Of a DNA stretch of 64,000 nt, positions 16,323-24,629 are shown piece after piece. The translations under genes and the position numbers were made by a program. The DNA is from UBA2336 sp964419145 (lineage in GTDB: Bacteria; Bacteroidota; Bacteroidia; Cytophagales; Cyclobacteriaceae), in contig CAYQOM010000006.1 of assembly GCA_964419145.1 (NCBI GenBank), positions 124,001-188,000 on the forward strand. Reading direction: 5' to 3'. Numbering within the stretch: position 1 is the stretch's first letter; each line of letters opens with the position of its first letter. Below the pieces are notes generated by a model. The model saw nothing but the letters and a program-made list of their open reading frames with translations. It was not told the DNA's origin and made no database searches.

Positions 16323-17396
16323 ATGGCTAAGATAAATTTTGGAGGAACGATCGAAGAAGTGGTGACCCGTGAAGAATTTCCGATGGATAAGGCATTGGAG
16401 ATTCTGCGCAACGAAACCATCGCTATTCTGGGATATGGTGTACAAGGTCCGGCCCAAGCGTTGAATTTGCGTGATAACGGATTCAACGTGATTGTGGGGC
16501 AACGCAAGGGCAGCAAATCCTGGAATAAAGCTATTGAACACGGCTGGGTTCCGGGCGAAACGCTATTTGAAATTGAAGAAGCGGCCAGACAAGGAACCAT
16601 TCTGCAATTCTTACTTTCTGATGCAGGGCAGATTGCTTCCTGGCCAACGATTAAGCCACATCTCACCAAGGAAAAAACCCTGTACTTCTCTCACGGATTC
16701 GGAATCACCTTCAACGATCAAACCGGAATTATTCCGCCTTCAGACGTGGATGTGATTCTGGTTGCTCCAAAAGGGTCAGGCACATCTGTGCGCAGGTTAT
16801 TTCTGCAAGGTAAAGGCATTAACTCCAGTTACGCTATCTATCAGGATGCTTCAGGGAAGGCAAGCGAAAAAGCAATTGCATTAGGCATTGGTGTGGGGTC
16901 AGGTTATTTGTTCGAAACGGATTTCAGAAAGGAAGTTTACTCCGACCTTACCGGTGAGCGCGGCACACTCATGGGCGCCATTGCCGGAATTTTTGAAGCA
17001 CAATATGAGGTACTCCGAGCAAAAGGCCACTCCCCTTCTGAAGCGTTTAACGAAACGGTAGAAGAGTTAACACAAAGCTTAATGCCGCTGGTGGCTGAAA
17101 ACGGTATGGATTGGATGTATGCCAATTGCTCCACCACCGCACAGCGTGGCGCACTCGATTGGAAGAATCGATTTAAGGAAGCGACACTTCCAGTTTTCAA
17201 AGAGCTCTACGAAAGTGTAGCCAGCGGTCAGGAAGCCAAACGCACCATCGATACCTGCAGTAAACCCGACTACCGCGAAAAACTGGGTGAAGAGTTAAAA
17301 GCGCTTCGTGAAAGCGAATTGTGGCAGGCTGGTGCAGCCGTGCGCCAACTTCGCCCTGAAAAATCGACTGTAGAAGCGAGTATGATAAACGACTAA
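16323..17396 (+). CDS. ilvC: Ketol-acid reductoisomerase
   Basis: NAD(P)H-dependent, Mg-requiring isomeroreductase, second step of Val/Ile synthesis. It has 357 residues. The nucleotide-binding loop is AILGYGVQGPAQALNLRDNG (GYGVQG instead of the common GYGSQG), followed by the cofactor-specificity loop VGQRKGSKSW. C-terminal metal-site features include SDLTGERGTLMGAIAG and the conserved ENGMDWMYANCS. The spacing to ilvN is 46 bp and to leuC 12 bp. Confidence 0.95.
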   Translation: MAKINFGGTIEEVVTREEFPMDKALEILRNETIAILGYGVQGPAQALNLRDNGFNVIVGQRKGSKSWNKAIEHGWVPGETLFEIEEAARQGTILQFLLSDAGQIASWPTIKPHLTKEKTLYFSHGFGITFNDQTGIIPPSDVDVILVAPKGSGTSVRRLFLQGKGINSSYAIYQDASGKASEKAIALGIGVGSGYLFETDFRKEVYSDLTGERGTLMGAIAGIFEAQYEVLRAKGHSPSEAFNETVEELTQSLMPLVAENGMDWMYANCSTTAQRGALDWKNRFKEATLPVFKELYESVASGQEAKRTIDTCSKPDYREKLGEELKALRESELWQAGAAVRQLRPEKSTVEASMIND

Positions 17397-17408
17397 GAAA
17401 GAATTACG

Positions 17409-18821
17409 ATGACGAAACCGCGAACCTTGTTTGATAAGCTCTGGGATGCACATGTGGTAAAGCAAAAGGAAGGCTATCCGGATGTGTTGTTTATCGACCG
17501 GCATTTCATTCACGAAGTAACCAGTCCGCAAGCATTTGATGGACTACGCAAACGAGGCATCCCTGTATTCAACACCTCGCGTACAACGGCCACGGCCGAT
17601 CACAATGTGCCCACCAAAGATCAACATCTTCCGATTCGGGAAGCCTTATCGCGGCACCAGGTAGAAACATTAAGAAAAAATTGCGCGGAGTTTAGCATTG
17701 AGCTTTATGATCTCGGGCATCCGTTTCAAGGCATCGTGCACATCATTGGCCCTGAGTTGGGATTAACATTACCTGGCATGACCATCGTATGTGGCGATAG
17801 TCATACGTCTACACATGGCGCGTTTGGAAACATCGCCTTTGGAATTGGAACCAGTGAGGTGGAACAGGTATTGGCCACTCAATGCATTCTGCAACACCGG
17901 CCCAAAACCATGCGCATTGAAGTAAATGGAAAGCTCGGCAAAGGTGTAGTAGCGAAAGACATTATCTTGTACATCATCTCAAAAATCTCGGCCAGTGGCG
18001 CCACGGGTTATTTTGTAGAATATGCCGGTAGCGCCATTGAGAGCTTGTCGATGGAGGCACGCATGACCATCTGCAACATGAGTATTGAAATGGGTGCGCG
18101 TGGCGGATTGATTGCTCCGGATGAAACTACATTCAATTACATCCGCGGAAGAAAGTTTGCACCACAGGGCGAAGCCTTTGATAAGCTTGTTGAATCCTGG
18201 AAGCAACTCAAGACTGACGAGAACGCGGAATACGACAAAATCCTGACATACGATGCGGCTGACATTGCCCCGATGATTACCTATGGAACCAATCCGGGCA
18301 TGGGCATTCGGGTAACAGATCGGATTCCAACGGCCGAGGAACTGAAAGAAATCAACGAAAAAACATCTTTTGCAAAATCGCTGGAGTACATGGGGCTTGA
18401 ACCCGGTTCAACCTTACTCGGCAAACCAGTCGACTATGTGTTTATCGGCAGTTGTACGAATGCACGTATTGAAGATTTGCGTCTTGTGGCGTCTATTGTT
18501 AAGGGAAAAAAGAAATCACCCGATGTAGAAGTCTGGGTTGTGCCCGGATCAAAACAAGTGGAAGAACAGGCGCGCAAAGAAGGGCTCGATAAAATTTTTG
18601 AAGCAGCCGGATTTGAATTGCGCAGTCCGGGGTGTTCGGCATGCCTGGGCATGAACGAAGACAAAATACCCGCAGGCAAATACTGCATCAGCACCTCAAA
18701 CCGAAACTTTGAAGGACGACAAGGACCAAAATCCAGAACCTTTCTTGCAAGTCCGTTGAGCGCGGCTGCAGCTGCGATAACCGGAAGGATTACTGATGTA
18801 CGAGAGTTAGTTGACAAATAA
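17409..18821 (+). CDS. leuC: 3-isopropylmalate dehydratase large subunit
   Basis: 4Fe-4S aconitase-family subunit isomerising 2- to 3-isopropylmalate. It has 470 residues. Active-site and cluster motifs are VCGDSHTSTHGAFG, FIGSCTNARIEDL and SPGCSACLGMN. Its stop lies 3 bp before leuD. It is the start of the leu half of the operon. Confidence 0.97.
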   Translation: MTKPRTLFDKLWDAHVVKQKEGYPDVLFIDRHFIHEVTSPQAFDGLRKRGIPVFNTSRTTATADHNVPTKDQHLPIREALSRHQVETLRKNCAEFSIELYDLGHPFQGIVHIIGPELGLTLPGMTIVCGDSHTSTHGAFGNIAFGIGTSEVEQVLATQCILQHRPKTMRIEVNGKLGKGVVAKDIILYIISKISASGATGYFVEYAGSAIESLSMEARMTICNMSIEMGARGGLIAPDETTFNYIRGRKFAPQGEAFDKLVESWKQLKTDENAEYDKILTYDAADIAPMITYGTNPGMGIRVTDRIPTAEELKEINEKTSFAKSLEYMGLEPGSTLLGKPVDYVFIGSCTNARIEDLRLVASIVKGKKKSPDVEVWVVPGSKQVEEQARKEGLDKIFEAAGFELRSPGCSACLGMNEDKIPAGKYCISTSNRNFEGRQGPKSRTFLASPLSAAAAAITGRITDVRELVDK

Positions 18822-18824
18822 ACA

Positions 18825-19424
18825 ATGAAAGAAAAATTCACAACATTAAAATCCTCCACAGTTCCCCTTCCGGTCGAAAACATTGACACGGATCAAATCA
18901 TTCCCGCGCGGTTCTTAAAAGCCACGACACGCGAAGGCTTCGGAGAAAATCTGTTTCGGGATTGGCGATTTGATGGGGACGGAAATCCAAAGTCAGAATT
19001 CGTGCTCAACAATCCAACCTATCACGGTAAAATTCTTGTAGCTGGAAAAAATTTTGGTTGTGGAAGCAGTCGCGAGCATGCTGCGTGGGCTTTGTATGAT
19101 TATGGCTTTCGCGTAGTCATCTCCTCGTTCTTTGCCGACATTTTCAAAAACAATGCACTTAACAATGCGCTGTTGCCGGTTCAGGTGAGCGATGCCTTTC
19201 TGAAAAAGATATTTCAACTCATTGAAAACAACCCACAGACTCAGGTTGAAGTGAATCTCGAAAAGCAAACCGTAACCCTTCCACATGGAGCAACAGAGTC
19301 ATTCGACATCAATCCATACAAGAAGGCGTGTCTGATAAATGGGTATGATGATATTGACTACTTGTTGAGTTTGAAAGAGGAAATAAGGGAATTTGACATA
19401 AAAGCTGCGAGCCTTGAGCTATGA
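18825..19424 (+). CDS. leuD: 3-isopropylmalate dehydratase small subunit
   Basis: Swivel-domain partner of LeuC, 199 residues. Motifs are NIDTDQIIPARFLK and NFGCGSSREHAAWAL. The 3' end runs into an inverted repeat (19404-19447) so its last codons form one arm. Confidence 0.96.
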   Translation: MKEKFTTLKSSTVPLPVENIDTDQIIPARFLKATTREGFGENLFRDWRFDGDGNPKSEFVLNNPTYHGKILVAGKNFGCGSSREHAAWALYDYGFRVVISSFFADIFKNNALNNALLPVQVSDAFLKKIFQLIENNPQTQVEVNLEKQTVTLPHGATESFDINPYKKACLINGYDDIDYLLSLKEEIREFDIKAASLEL

Positions 19425-19447
19425 GTTACTAGCTAAAGGCTCGTAGC
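19404..19447. repeat. Inverted repeat at the leuD/leuB junction
   Basis: A 17-base arm (19404-19420, GCTGCGAGCCTTGAGCT) pairs with 19431-19447 (AGCTAAAGGCTCGTAGC) with two mismatches. It includes the leuD stop and lies before leuB. There is no T tail, so it is not a clear terminator. It may modulate mRNA stability or be a dispersed repeat. Confidence 0.75.
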
Positions 19448-19463
19448 TCACAACTCGAAACTA

Positions 19464-20591
19464 ATGAAGATGAAGAAAAAAATTACCATACTCCCCGGAG
19501 ACGGCATTGGAAAAGAAGTAACAGCCGAAGGAAAACGGGTACTGCAAACCATTGCCGGATTGTTTGGTCATGAGTTTGAATTTGAAGAAGCATTGATCGG
19601 GCATGAGGCGATTGAAAAAACAGGAGTTGCATTACCTGATGAAACCCTATCGCTGCTGAAAAAATCAGATGCGATTTTATTTGGCGCAGTCGGTCACCCG
19701 AAGTACGATAACGATCCAACCCTGAAAGTAAGACCCGAACAAGGCCTGCTGAAAATGAGGAAGGAACTTGGCTTGTACGCCAACCTGCGCCCCATCAAAC
19801 TCTTTGATGAACTCCTGCATGCCTCCAGTATCAAACCCGAAATCCTCAAAGGTTCGGATATTCTTTTCTTCCGTGAACTGACGGGCGATGTGTACTTCGG
19901 TGAAAAAGGGAGAAAGGATGAAGGTAATACAGCGTACGACCTGATGATCTATCAGCGGTACGAAATTGAACGCATAGCACACAAAGCCTTTCAGGCTGCT
20001 CAAACCCGTAAGAAAAAAGTTACCTCGGTAGACAAAGCCAATGTATTGGAAAGTTCACGCTTGTGGCGCGAAGTGGTACAACAAGTTGGAAAAGAATACC
20101 CTGACGTTACGCTGGAACATCAGTTTATTGATGCTGCCGCTATGAAGCTCATTCAGAATCCCCGCAGCTTTGATGTGGTACTTACTGGAAATTTGTTTGG
20201 GGATATCCTCACCGATGAGGCCTCACAGATTGCCGGCTCGATGGGCATGCTGGCCTCCGCCTCGGTTGGCGATTCGATCGGATTGTATGAACCCATTCAC
20301 GGCAGCGCACACGACATCACCGGAAAAGGAATTGCCAATCCCTTGGCTTCCATTCTTTCTGCCGCCTTGTTATTGGACATTTCATTTGGTTTAAAAGAAG
20401 AATCCGAAACGGTAATTCAAGCCGTAGAAGCCACACTGAAAGAAGGATTCCGGACAACTGACATTGCCCCCGATAGTTATCGGGACAACACAAGTCAAGA
20501 AAAAATACTCAACACATCCCAAATGGGATATAAGGTACTCGAACAGATTGAAAAGGTGGCTAACAAGAAGCTGGTTAAACAATCATTCTAA
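19464..20591 (+). CDS. leuB: 3-isopropylmalate dehydrogenase
   Basis: NAD-dependent oxidative decarboxylase of leucine synthesis, 375 residues. Motifs are ILPGDGIGKEVTAEGKRVL, the substrate-binding RPEQGLLKMRKELGLYANLRP region (residues ~92 on), and NLFGDILTDEASQIAGSMG with EPIHGSAHDITGKGIANP. Near the C-terminus the sequence APDSYRDNTSQEK interrupts the usual TxDI...ILxTxxMG spacing. The DNA there carries the palindrome CCCGATA-gt-TATCGGG, so this insert looks repeat-derived. Confidence 0.95.
   Translation: MKMKKKITILPGDGIGKEVTAEGKRVLQTIAGLFGHEFEFEEALIGHEAIEKTGVALPDETLSLLKKSDAILFGAVGHPKYDNDPTLKVRPEQGLLKMRKELGLYANLRPIKLFDELLHASSIKPEILKGSDILFFRELTGDVYFGEKGRKDEGNTAYDLMIYQRYEIERIAHKAFQAAQTRKKKVTSVDKANVLESSRLWREVVQQVGKEYPDVTLEHQFIDAAAMKLIQNPRSFDVVLTGNLFGDILTDEASQIAGSMGMLASASVGDSIGLYEPIHGSAHDITGKGIANPLASILSAALLLDISFGLKEESETVIQAVEATLKEGFRTTDIAPDSYRDNTSQEKILNTSQMGYKVLEQIEKVANKKLVKQSF
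20469..20484. repeat. CCCGATA/TATCGGG palindrome inside leuB
   Basis: CCCGATA (20469-20475), gt, TATCGGG (20478-20484) is followed by GACA. The same palindrome with centre ac and the same following ACA lies in the broken tRNA-Pro copy at 53836-53855. In leuB it is read in frame. Confidence 0.8.
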
Positions 20592-20623
20592 TTCCTAAAG
20601 TCTATACCCTAACTACTGATACT

Positions 20624-21784
20624 ATGAGCAACAAAATACAAATCTTCGACACAACCCTTCGTGATGGCGAACAGGTGCCCGGTTGCCAGTTAGCAACAGA
20701 AGAAAAAATTACCATTGCGCGTGAATTGGAAGCACTTGGCGTAGATGTTATCGAAGCCGGTTTTCCCATTTCAAGTCCGGGAGATTTTCTTTCTGTGATT
20801 GGTATTTCACGGGCGGTAAAAGAGCCGGTCGTCTGCGGACTGACGCGAGCGAAGCAGGAAGACATTGATGTAGCGGCTGAAGCTTTGCGTTATGCCAAAC
20901 GCGGGCGCATTCACACCGGCATCGGATCAAGTGATGTGCACATCAAACACAAATTTAAAAGCAACCGCGAGCAGGTGTTGGAGCAAGGTGTGTGGGCCGT
21001 GCAATATGCCAAATCGAAAGGATACGAAGTGGAGTTTTATGCAGAAGATGCCGGTCGCGCTGACCTGGAATTTTTAGCGCAGATGATTGAAGCGGTTATC
21101 AAAGCCGGTGCCGATGTAGTGAACATTCCGGATACAACCGGATATTGTTTACCACATTTGTATGGAAAACGGATTCAATATTTATTCGATCATGTCAGCA
21201 ACATCGACAGAGCCATCGTTTCGGTTCATTGTCATAATGATTTGGGGATGGCAACAGCCAACACTATTGAAGGATTGCTACATGGTGCGCGTCAAGCTGA
21301 AGTTACCATCAACGGCATTGGGGAACGTGCAGGCAATACCTCGCTAGAAGAGGTAGCCATGATTTTAAAGACCCATCAGGATTTAGGGCTTTATACCAAC
21401 ATTAAATCCGAAAAAATATATGGTATCAGTAAGCTGGTGAGCAAAATGATGCGCATGCCCGTACAACCGAACAAAGCCATTGTAGGATCAAATGCATTCG
21501 CACATTCATCCGGCATCCACCAGGATGGTTTTCTAAAACATGCCGAGAACTATGAAATCATTAACCCGGCTGATGTTGGCGTGAATTCCTCCTCGATTGT
21601 TCTCACGGCACGAAGCGGAAGAGCCGCACTGAAGCACCGACTGGAAGTGTTGGGCCATAAAATTGAAGGACAGGATCTGGATATCGTGTACGAGAACTTT
21701 CTGATTATGGCTGATGAAAAGAAACAAGTGAACGATCAGGATCTGGAAGTGTTGGCTGTAAGCATTCCGGTTTTGGCGCGTTAG
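20624..21784 (+). CDS. leuA: 2-isopropylmalate synthase, short form without regulatory domain
   Basis: Condenses 2-oxoisovalerate with acetyl-CoA, the committed leucine step. It has 386 residues. The TIM-barrel signature FDTTLRDGEQVPGCQLATEE is at the N-terminus; metal-site SVHCHNDLGMATANT and NGIGERAGNTSLEEV follow. The protein stops soon after the SSGIHQDGFLK region, so the ~120-residue LeuA allosteric (leucine-binding) domain of full-length enzymes is missing. Homocitrate or citramalate synthase are alternatives, but the operon makes LeuA the best call. It is the last gene of the operon; its TAG overlaps the stop of the convergent lipoprotein gene. Confidence 0.93.
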   Translation: MSNKIQIFDTTLRDGEQVPGCQLATEEKITIARELEALGVDVIEAGFPISSPGDFLSVIGISRAVKEPVVCGLTRAKQEDIDVAAEALRYAKRGRIHTGIGSSDVHIKHKFKSNREQVLEQGVWAVQYAKSKGYEVEFYAEDAGRADLEFLAQMIEAVIKAGADVVNIPDTTGYCLPHLYGKRIQYLFDHVSNIDRAIVSVHCHNDLGMATANTIEGLLHGARQAEVTINGIGERAGNTSLEEVAMILKTHQDLGLYTNIKSEKIYGISKLVSKMMRMPVQPNKAIVGSNAFAHSSGIHQDGFLKHAENYEIINPADVGVNSSSIVLTARSGRAALKHRLEVLGHKIEGQDLDIVYENFLIMADEKKQVNDQDLEVLAVSIPVLAR

Positions 21785-22407
21785 ATTTTATCACCATAGT
21801 TGCCCCAGGATTTAAGCAAACGTTTTACGGACTTCTTGTACGCTTTTGTAATAGCTCCGCTTGAACTCATGGCGTTATGATAATAGCGCTGGTCTCCCGA
21901 CTGACGTATTAGTGGTGAAATGTTTGTGGCAGTCGTGCACTTCCAAATCGATAAACCGGTTTTCAGATCCATTAGCTGAAACTCCAATACCGCCTGCTTT
22001 ACATCATATTGCGGATTACTAAACTCATTAAAGTTATTGTCGTTACGACTTAGAATTTTACTTGTCAGCAAATAACTAATCCCTGTTTTCTCATTGATCA
22101 GTTTAAAGGACAAAGTGTCTTTATCAGCAATTGAATTCAGGTCAACACCGTGTTGTTTCATCTCATAAAATACTTCGGTGGAAGACACAACCTTAATCGA
22201 TGGGATTTCTTTCTGAATTTTTTCCTTTGCCCAAAGTGGCAGGGATTGGAAATTCTGTTCTGCATCCTGAATCTCAGATAGTAGTAATGTTTCACTATAC
22301 TTTAAACCGAGATACTTAGGGTAATAATTGATTCTGGTATTACTGCAAGAGAAAAGACTCACACAAAGAAAAGATATAGCGATTGCTGCTTTTCTGAAGT
22401 TAGGCAT
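21781..22407 (-). CDS. Hypothetical lipoprotein (208 aa)
   Basis: A probable lipoprotein: a hydrophobic N-terminus ends in a lipobox-like FSCS, so Cys 21 or so would be acylated. The rest is mixed alpha/beta with a LEFQLMDLKTGLSIWKC segment reminiscent of periplasmic LPS-assembly or CsgG-like lipoproteins, but I cannot assign it. Its stop codon overlaps that of leuA by two bases. Upstream on the same strand lies the thioesterase gene. Confidence 0.75.
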   Translation of the reverse strand: MPNFRKAAIAISFLCVSLFSCSNTRINYYPKYLGLKYSETLLLSEIQDAEQNFQSLPLWAKEKIQKEIPSIKVVSSTEVFYEMKQHGVDLNSIADKDTLSFKLINEKTGISYLLTSKILSRNDNNFNEFSNPQYDVKQAVLEFQLMDLKTGLSIWKCTTATNISPLIRQSGDQRYYHNAMSSSGAITKAYKKSVKRLLKSWGNYGDKI

Positions 22408-22435
22408 TTTACAAACAAGTTTAACAGCGTTGAAA

Positions 22436-22873
22436 TCACAAAAATTGAACCAATCGCGATTTTAATTTCTCAGGAACTGCTACCATCTTCCTTTTTGAAT
22501 AATCAAAGCAAATGATACCGGTTTTGCCACGTGCTACTTCCTTACCGCTTACCTTATTTGTGATTTTATAAAACAGGTCGAACCCGTACTTGTGAAATTC
22601 ACCCAAGGCAATTTCTATTTGTAACACATCGCCAAAGAAAGATTCGGATTTATATACCAAGGCCGCATCGGCTACCACCTGGCCAACTGGGCCATCCAAC
22701 TCAATTTCATTTTTAAAACCCAGGCTCTTGTAAAACAAGGCACGTGCTTCCTGCATGAGGGTAAGTATAGAATCGTTGCCTACGTGGTTTCCATAATTCA
22801 AATCAGAAACCCGAACGGGCAGATCCGCTGAGAAGATAAATTTTTCTGGTAAATCGATGTGTATTCTAGCCAT
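22436..22873 (-). CDS. Acyl-CoA thioesterase, 4HBT hotdog fold
   Basis: Hotdog-fold thioesterase of the YbgC/FadM type, about 145 residues. ATG 22873 (MARIHIDLPEKF) fits the family start. The active-site region is VRVSDLNYGNHVGNDSIL, with N/D in the family's catalytic position, and ARALFYKSLGF follows on the long helix. The substrate is unknown. It is in the same direction as the lipoprotein, 28 bp upstream. Confidence 0.85.
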   Translation of the reverse strand: MARIHIDLPEKFIFSADLPVRVSDLNYGNHVGNDSILTLMQEARALFYKSLGFKNEIELDGPVGQVVADAALVYKSESFFGDVLQIEIALGEFHKYGFDLFYKITNKVSGKEVARGKTGIICFDYSKRKMVAVPEKLKSRLVQFL

Positions 22874-22904
22874 AAAGAAACATATCAAAACAATTCAAAA
22901 AGTT

Positions 22905-22942
22905 TTCACGCTAAGACGCAAAGCCGCAAAGACATCGCAAAG
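22905..22942. repeat. CGCAAAG-type dispersed repeat
   Basis: The run contains ACGCTAAGACGCAAAGCCGC and a further CGCAAAG, a direct-repeat pattern that I recall from intergenic regions of other Bacteroidota. It fills most of the 79-bp gap between the thioesterase and the methyltransferase. Confidence 0.5.
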
Positions 22943-22952
22943 AATGTTGCTC

Positions 22953-24113
22953 TTACTTCTCCTTACTTCCCGCATACAGTTCATATTCCAATAGGCGGCA
23001 ATCTAATTTGGCGTTGTAAAATTCAATTCTGCGTTTTGCCTTCAACCCGATTTTCTTGGCAAGATCAAGATTGCCTGTAAAAATATATCCCATGTATCCC
23101 TGGCACTTTTGTTTCAGAAAGTCGCCTAAACGTTTGTAGGTTTTCTCCAGGTCGGCCAGTTCGCCCATGCGTTCTCCGTATTCCGGATTGAAATAAATCA
23201 CGCCATTTCCCTCTGGTATTTGGGTGCGTTCAAAATCACACACCAAAAAGCTGATGAGTTTTTCAACACCGGCTACTTTCGCGTTTATTCTCGAAATGTT
23301 AATGGCGTCTTGCTGGATATCCGTGGCTACAATCATCAAGCCGGGTATATCCTTTACTTTGCGCTGAATTTTCTGCAACTCATTTTGATACACGCTTTCA
23401 TCATAACCCAACACATGCATAAATGAGTAATTCGAGCGGAACAATCCGGGTTTTCGGTTAGTTGCCAGTAACGCTGCTTCAATGGCCACCGTACCTGATC
23501 CACACATGGGGTTAACAAAAGGCGAATTCCTGTCCCACTTTGTTGCCATTACCGTGGCACAGGCCAGCGCCTCAAGCATAGGTGCTTTGCCTGGGATTTT
23601 CCGGTAGCCATGCTTGGCTAATGTTTGACCGGAGGTATCCAGAAAAATTTCAGCCTGATTATCCTTCCAATACAAATGAATTACGGTTTTGTCTAACTCC
23701 GACCCGGAGTTCGGGCGCTTGCCGGTTTGTTTTCGCATCCGGTCAACAATGGCATCTTTTACTTTTACATTGACAAATAATTCATTGTTGATTGTCGGGT
23801 TATTCACATTGCTGGTCACGGAAAAATAACCTTCGGCATCCAACACATTTTCCCACGGGTAATTGATCAGGTGGCTGTATAGCTGATCTGCATCCTTCGC
23901 CTTGAATTCCTTTAAGGAATACAACACCTGACTCGCACACCGCAGATTCAAATTAAGCTTAATGCAGTCGTTTATGGTGCCTTGAAGTTCGACCCCTGTT
24001 TGAAAGGTTCGCTCCGGAAAGAAGGACAACTCCTCCACCTCCTGTTGCAGGTAAGGCGCCAGGCGTTTGTTGCAGGTAATAACGATGCGGGAAGGTTGTC
24101 GGAAATTAAGCAT
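22953..24113 (-). CDS. THUMP-domain class I RNA methyltransferase (RlmL N-terminal type)
   Basis: SAM-dependent RNA guanine-N2 methyltransferase, 386 residues. A THUMP-like domain (about 50-160) is followed by the linker NSGSELDKTVIHLYWK, then PFVNPMCGSGTVAIEAAL (motif I) and NPEYGERMG, a variant of the NPPYGER catalytic motif. It matches the N-terminal half of RlmL; the RlmK half is absent. The rRNA target is inferred. Confidence 0.87.
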   Translation of the reverse strand: MLNFRQPSRIVITCNKRLAPYLQQEVEELSFFPERTFQTGVELQGTINDCIKLNLNLRCASQVLYSLKEFKAKDADQLYSHLINYPWENVLDAEGYFSVTSNVNNPTINNELFVNVKVKDAIVDRMRKQTGKRPNSGSELDKTVIHLYWKDNQAEIFLDTSGQTLAKHGYRKIPGKAPMLEALACATVMATKWDRNSPFVNPMCGSGTVAIEAALLATNRKPGLFRSNYSFMHVLGYDESVYQNELQKIQRKVKDIPGLMIVATDIQQDAINISRINAKVAGVEKLISFLVCDFERTQIPEGNGVIYFNPEYGERMGELADLEKTYKRLGDFLKQKCQGYMGYIFTGNLDLAKKIGLKAKRRIEFYNAKLDCRLLEYELYAGSKEK

Positions 24114-24137
24114 GGAGTAAACTTAGCAAAGATCGGA

Positions 24138-24629
24138 TCATCGATCCAACACCACTACTTTCTTTCTTCTTCCCAACACAAAGTAATCGTTGTTTACTAA
24201 TTGCATCAGTAAACCCGAACCAACCAATACGGCTGATACACCGATCACACCTGCATTGGTGGTGTATTTTTCATCGTTGATCACGGTTTCATTAAACAGA
24301 TCACCCAAAAATAAAACACCGCCCGCTACGATAAACGTGGCACCAATGGCGCGTATTGGGAAACCTGCATTGCGCTCACTTAAATCAATTTTTTCCAATT
24401 GATAAATAAATGTGGTGTCTTGTCCGATGCGGAAATAATCTTTAGTGAGCCCTGCAATAAACCCCACTGTAAAATGATCGCGGTCTTTTCGCTTAAAGCG
24501 GATGTAATCACCCTCCTGAAACCAGGTGATGACTTTATCTCCTTTAAGAGTAACCAAACGGGGTTGTGCCACACCGGTGAAAACCGATGCGAGAAAAAAA
24601 CAAATGAGAATTACATTTTTACTATCCAT
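24138..24629 (-). CDS. Hypothetical secreted/membrane protein (163 aa)
   Basis: A signal peptide (MDSKNVILICFFLASVFTGVAQ) is followed by a beta-rich stretch (LKGDKVITWFQEGDYIRFKR) and two hydrophobic segments at about 92-108 and 125-143. Similar proteins are common in Cytophagales but have no known function. It overlaps the end of the upstream aminotransferase gene by 19 bp, so they are co-transcribed. Confidence 0.75.
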   Translation of the reverse strand: MDSKNVILICFFLASVFTGVAQPRLVTLKGDKVITWFQEGDYIRFKRKDRDHFTVGFIAGLTKDYFRIGQDTTFIYQLEKIDLSERNAGFPIRAIGATFIVAGGVLFLGDLFNETVINDEKYTTNAGVIGVSAVLVGSGLLMQLVNNDYFVLGRRKKVVVLDR

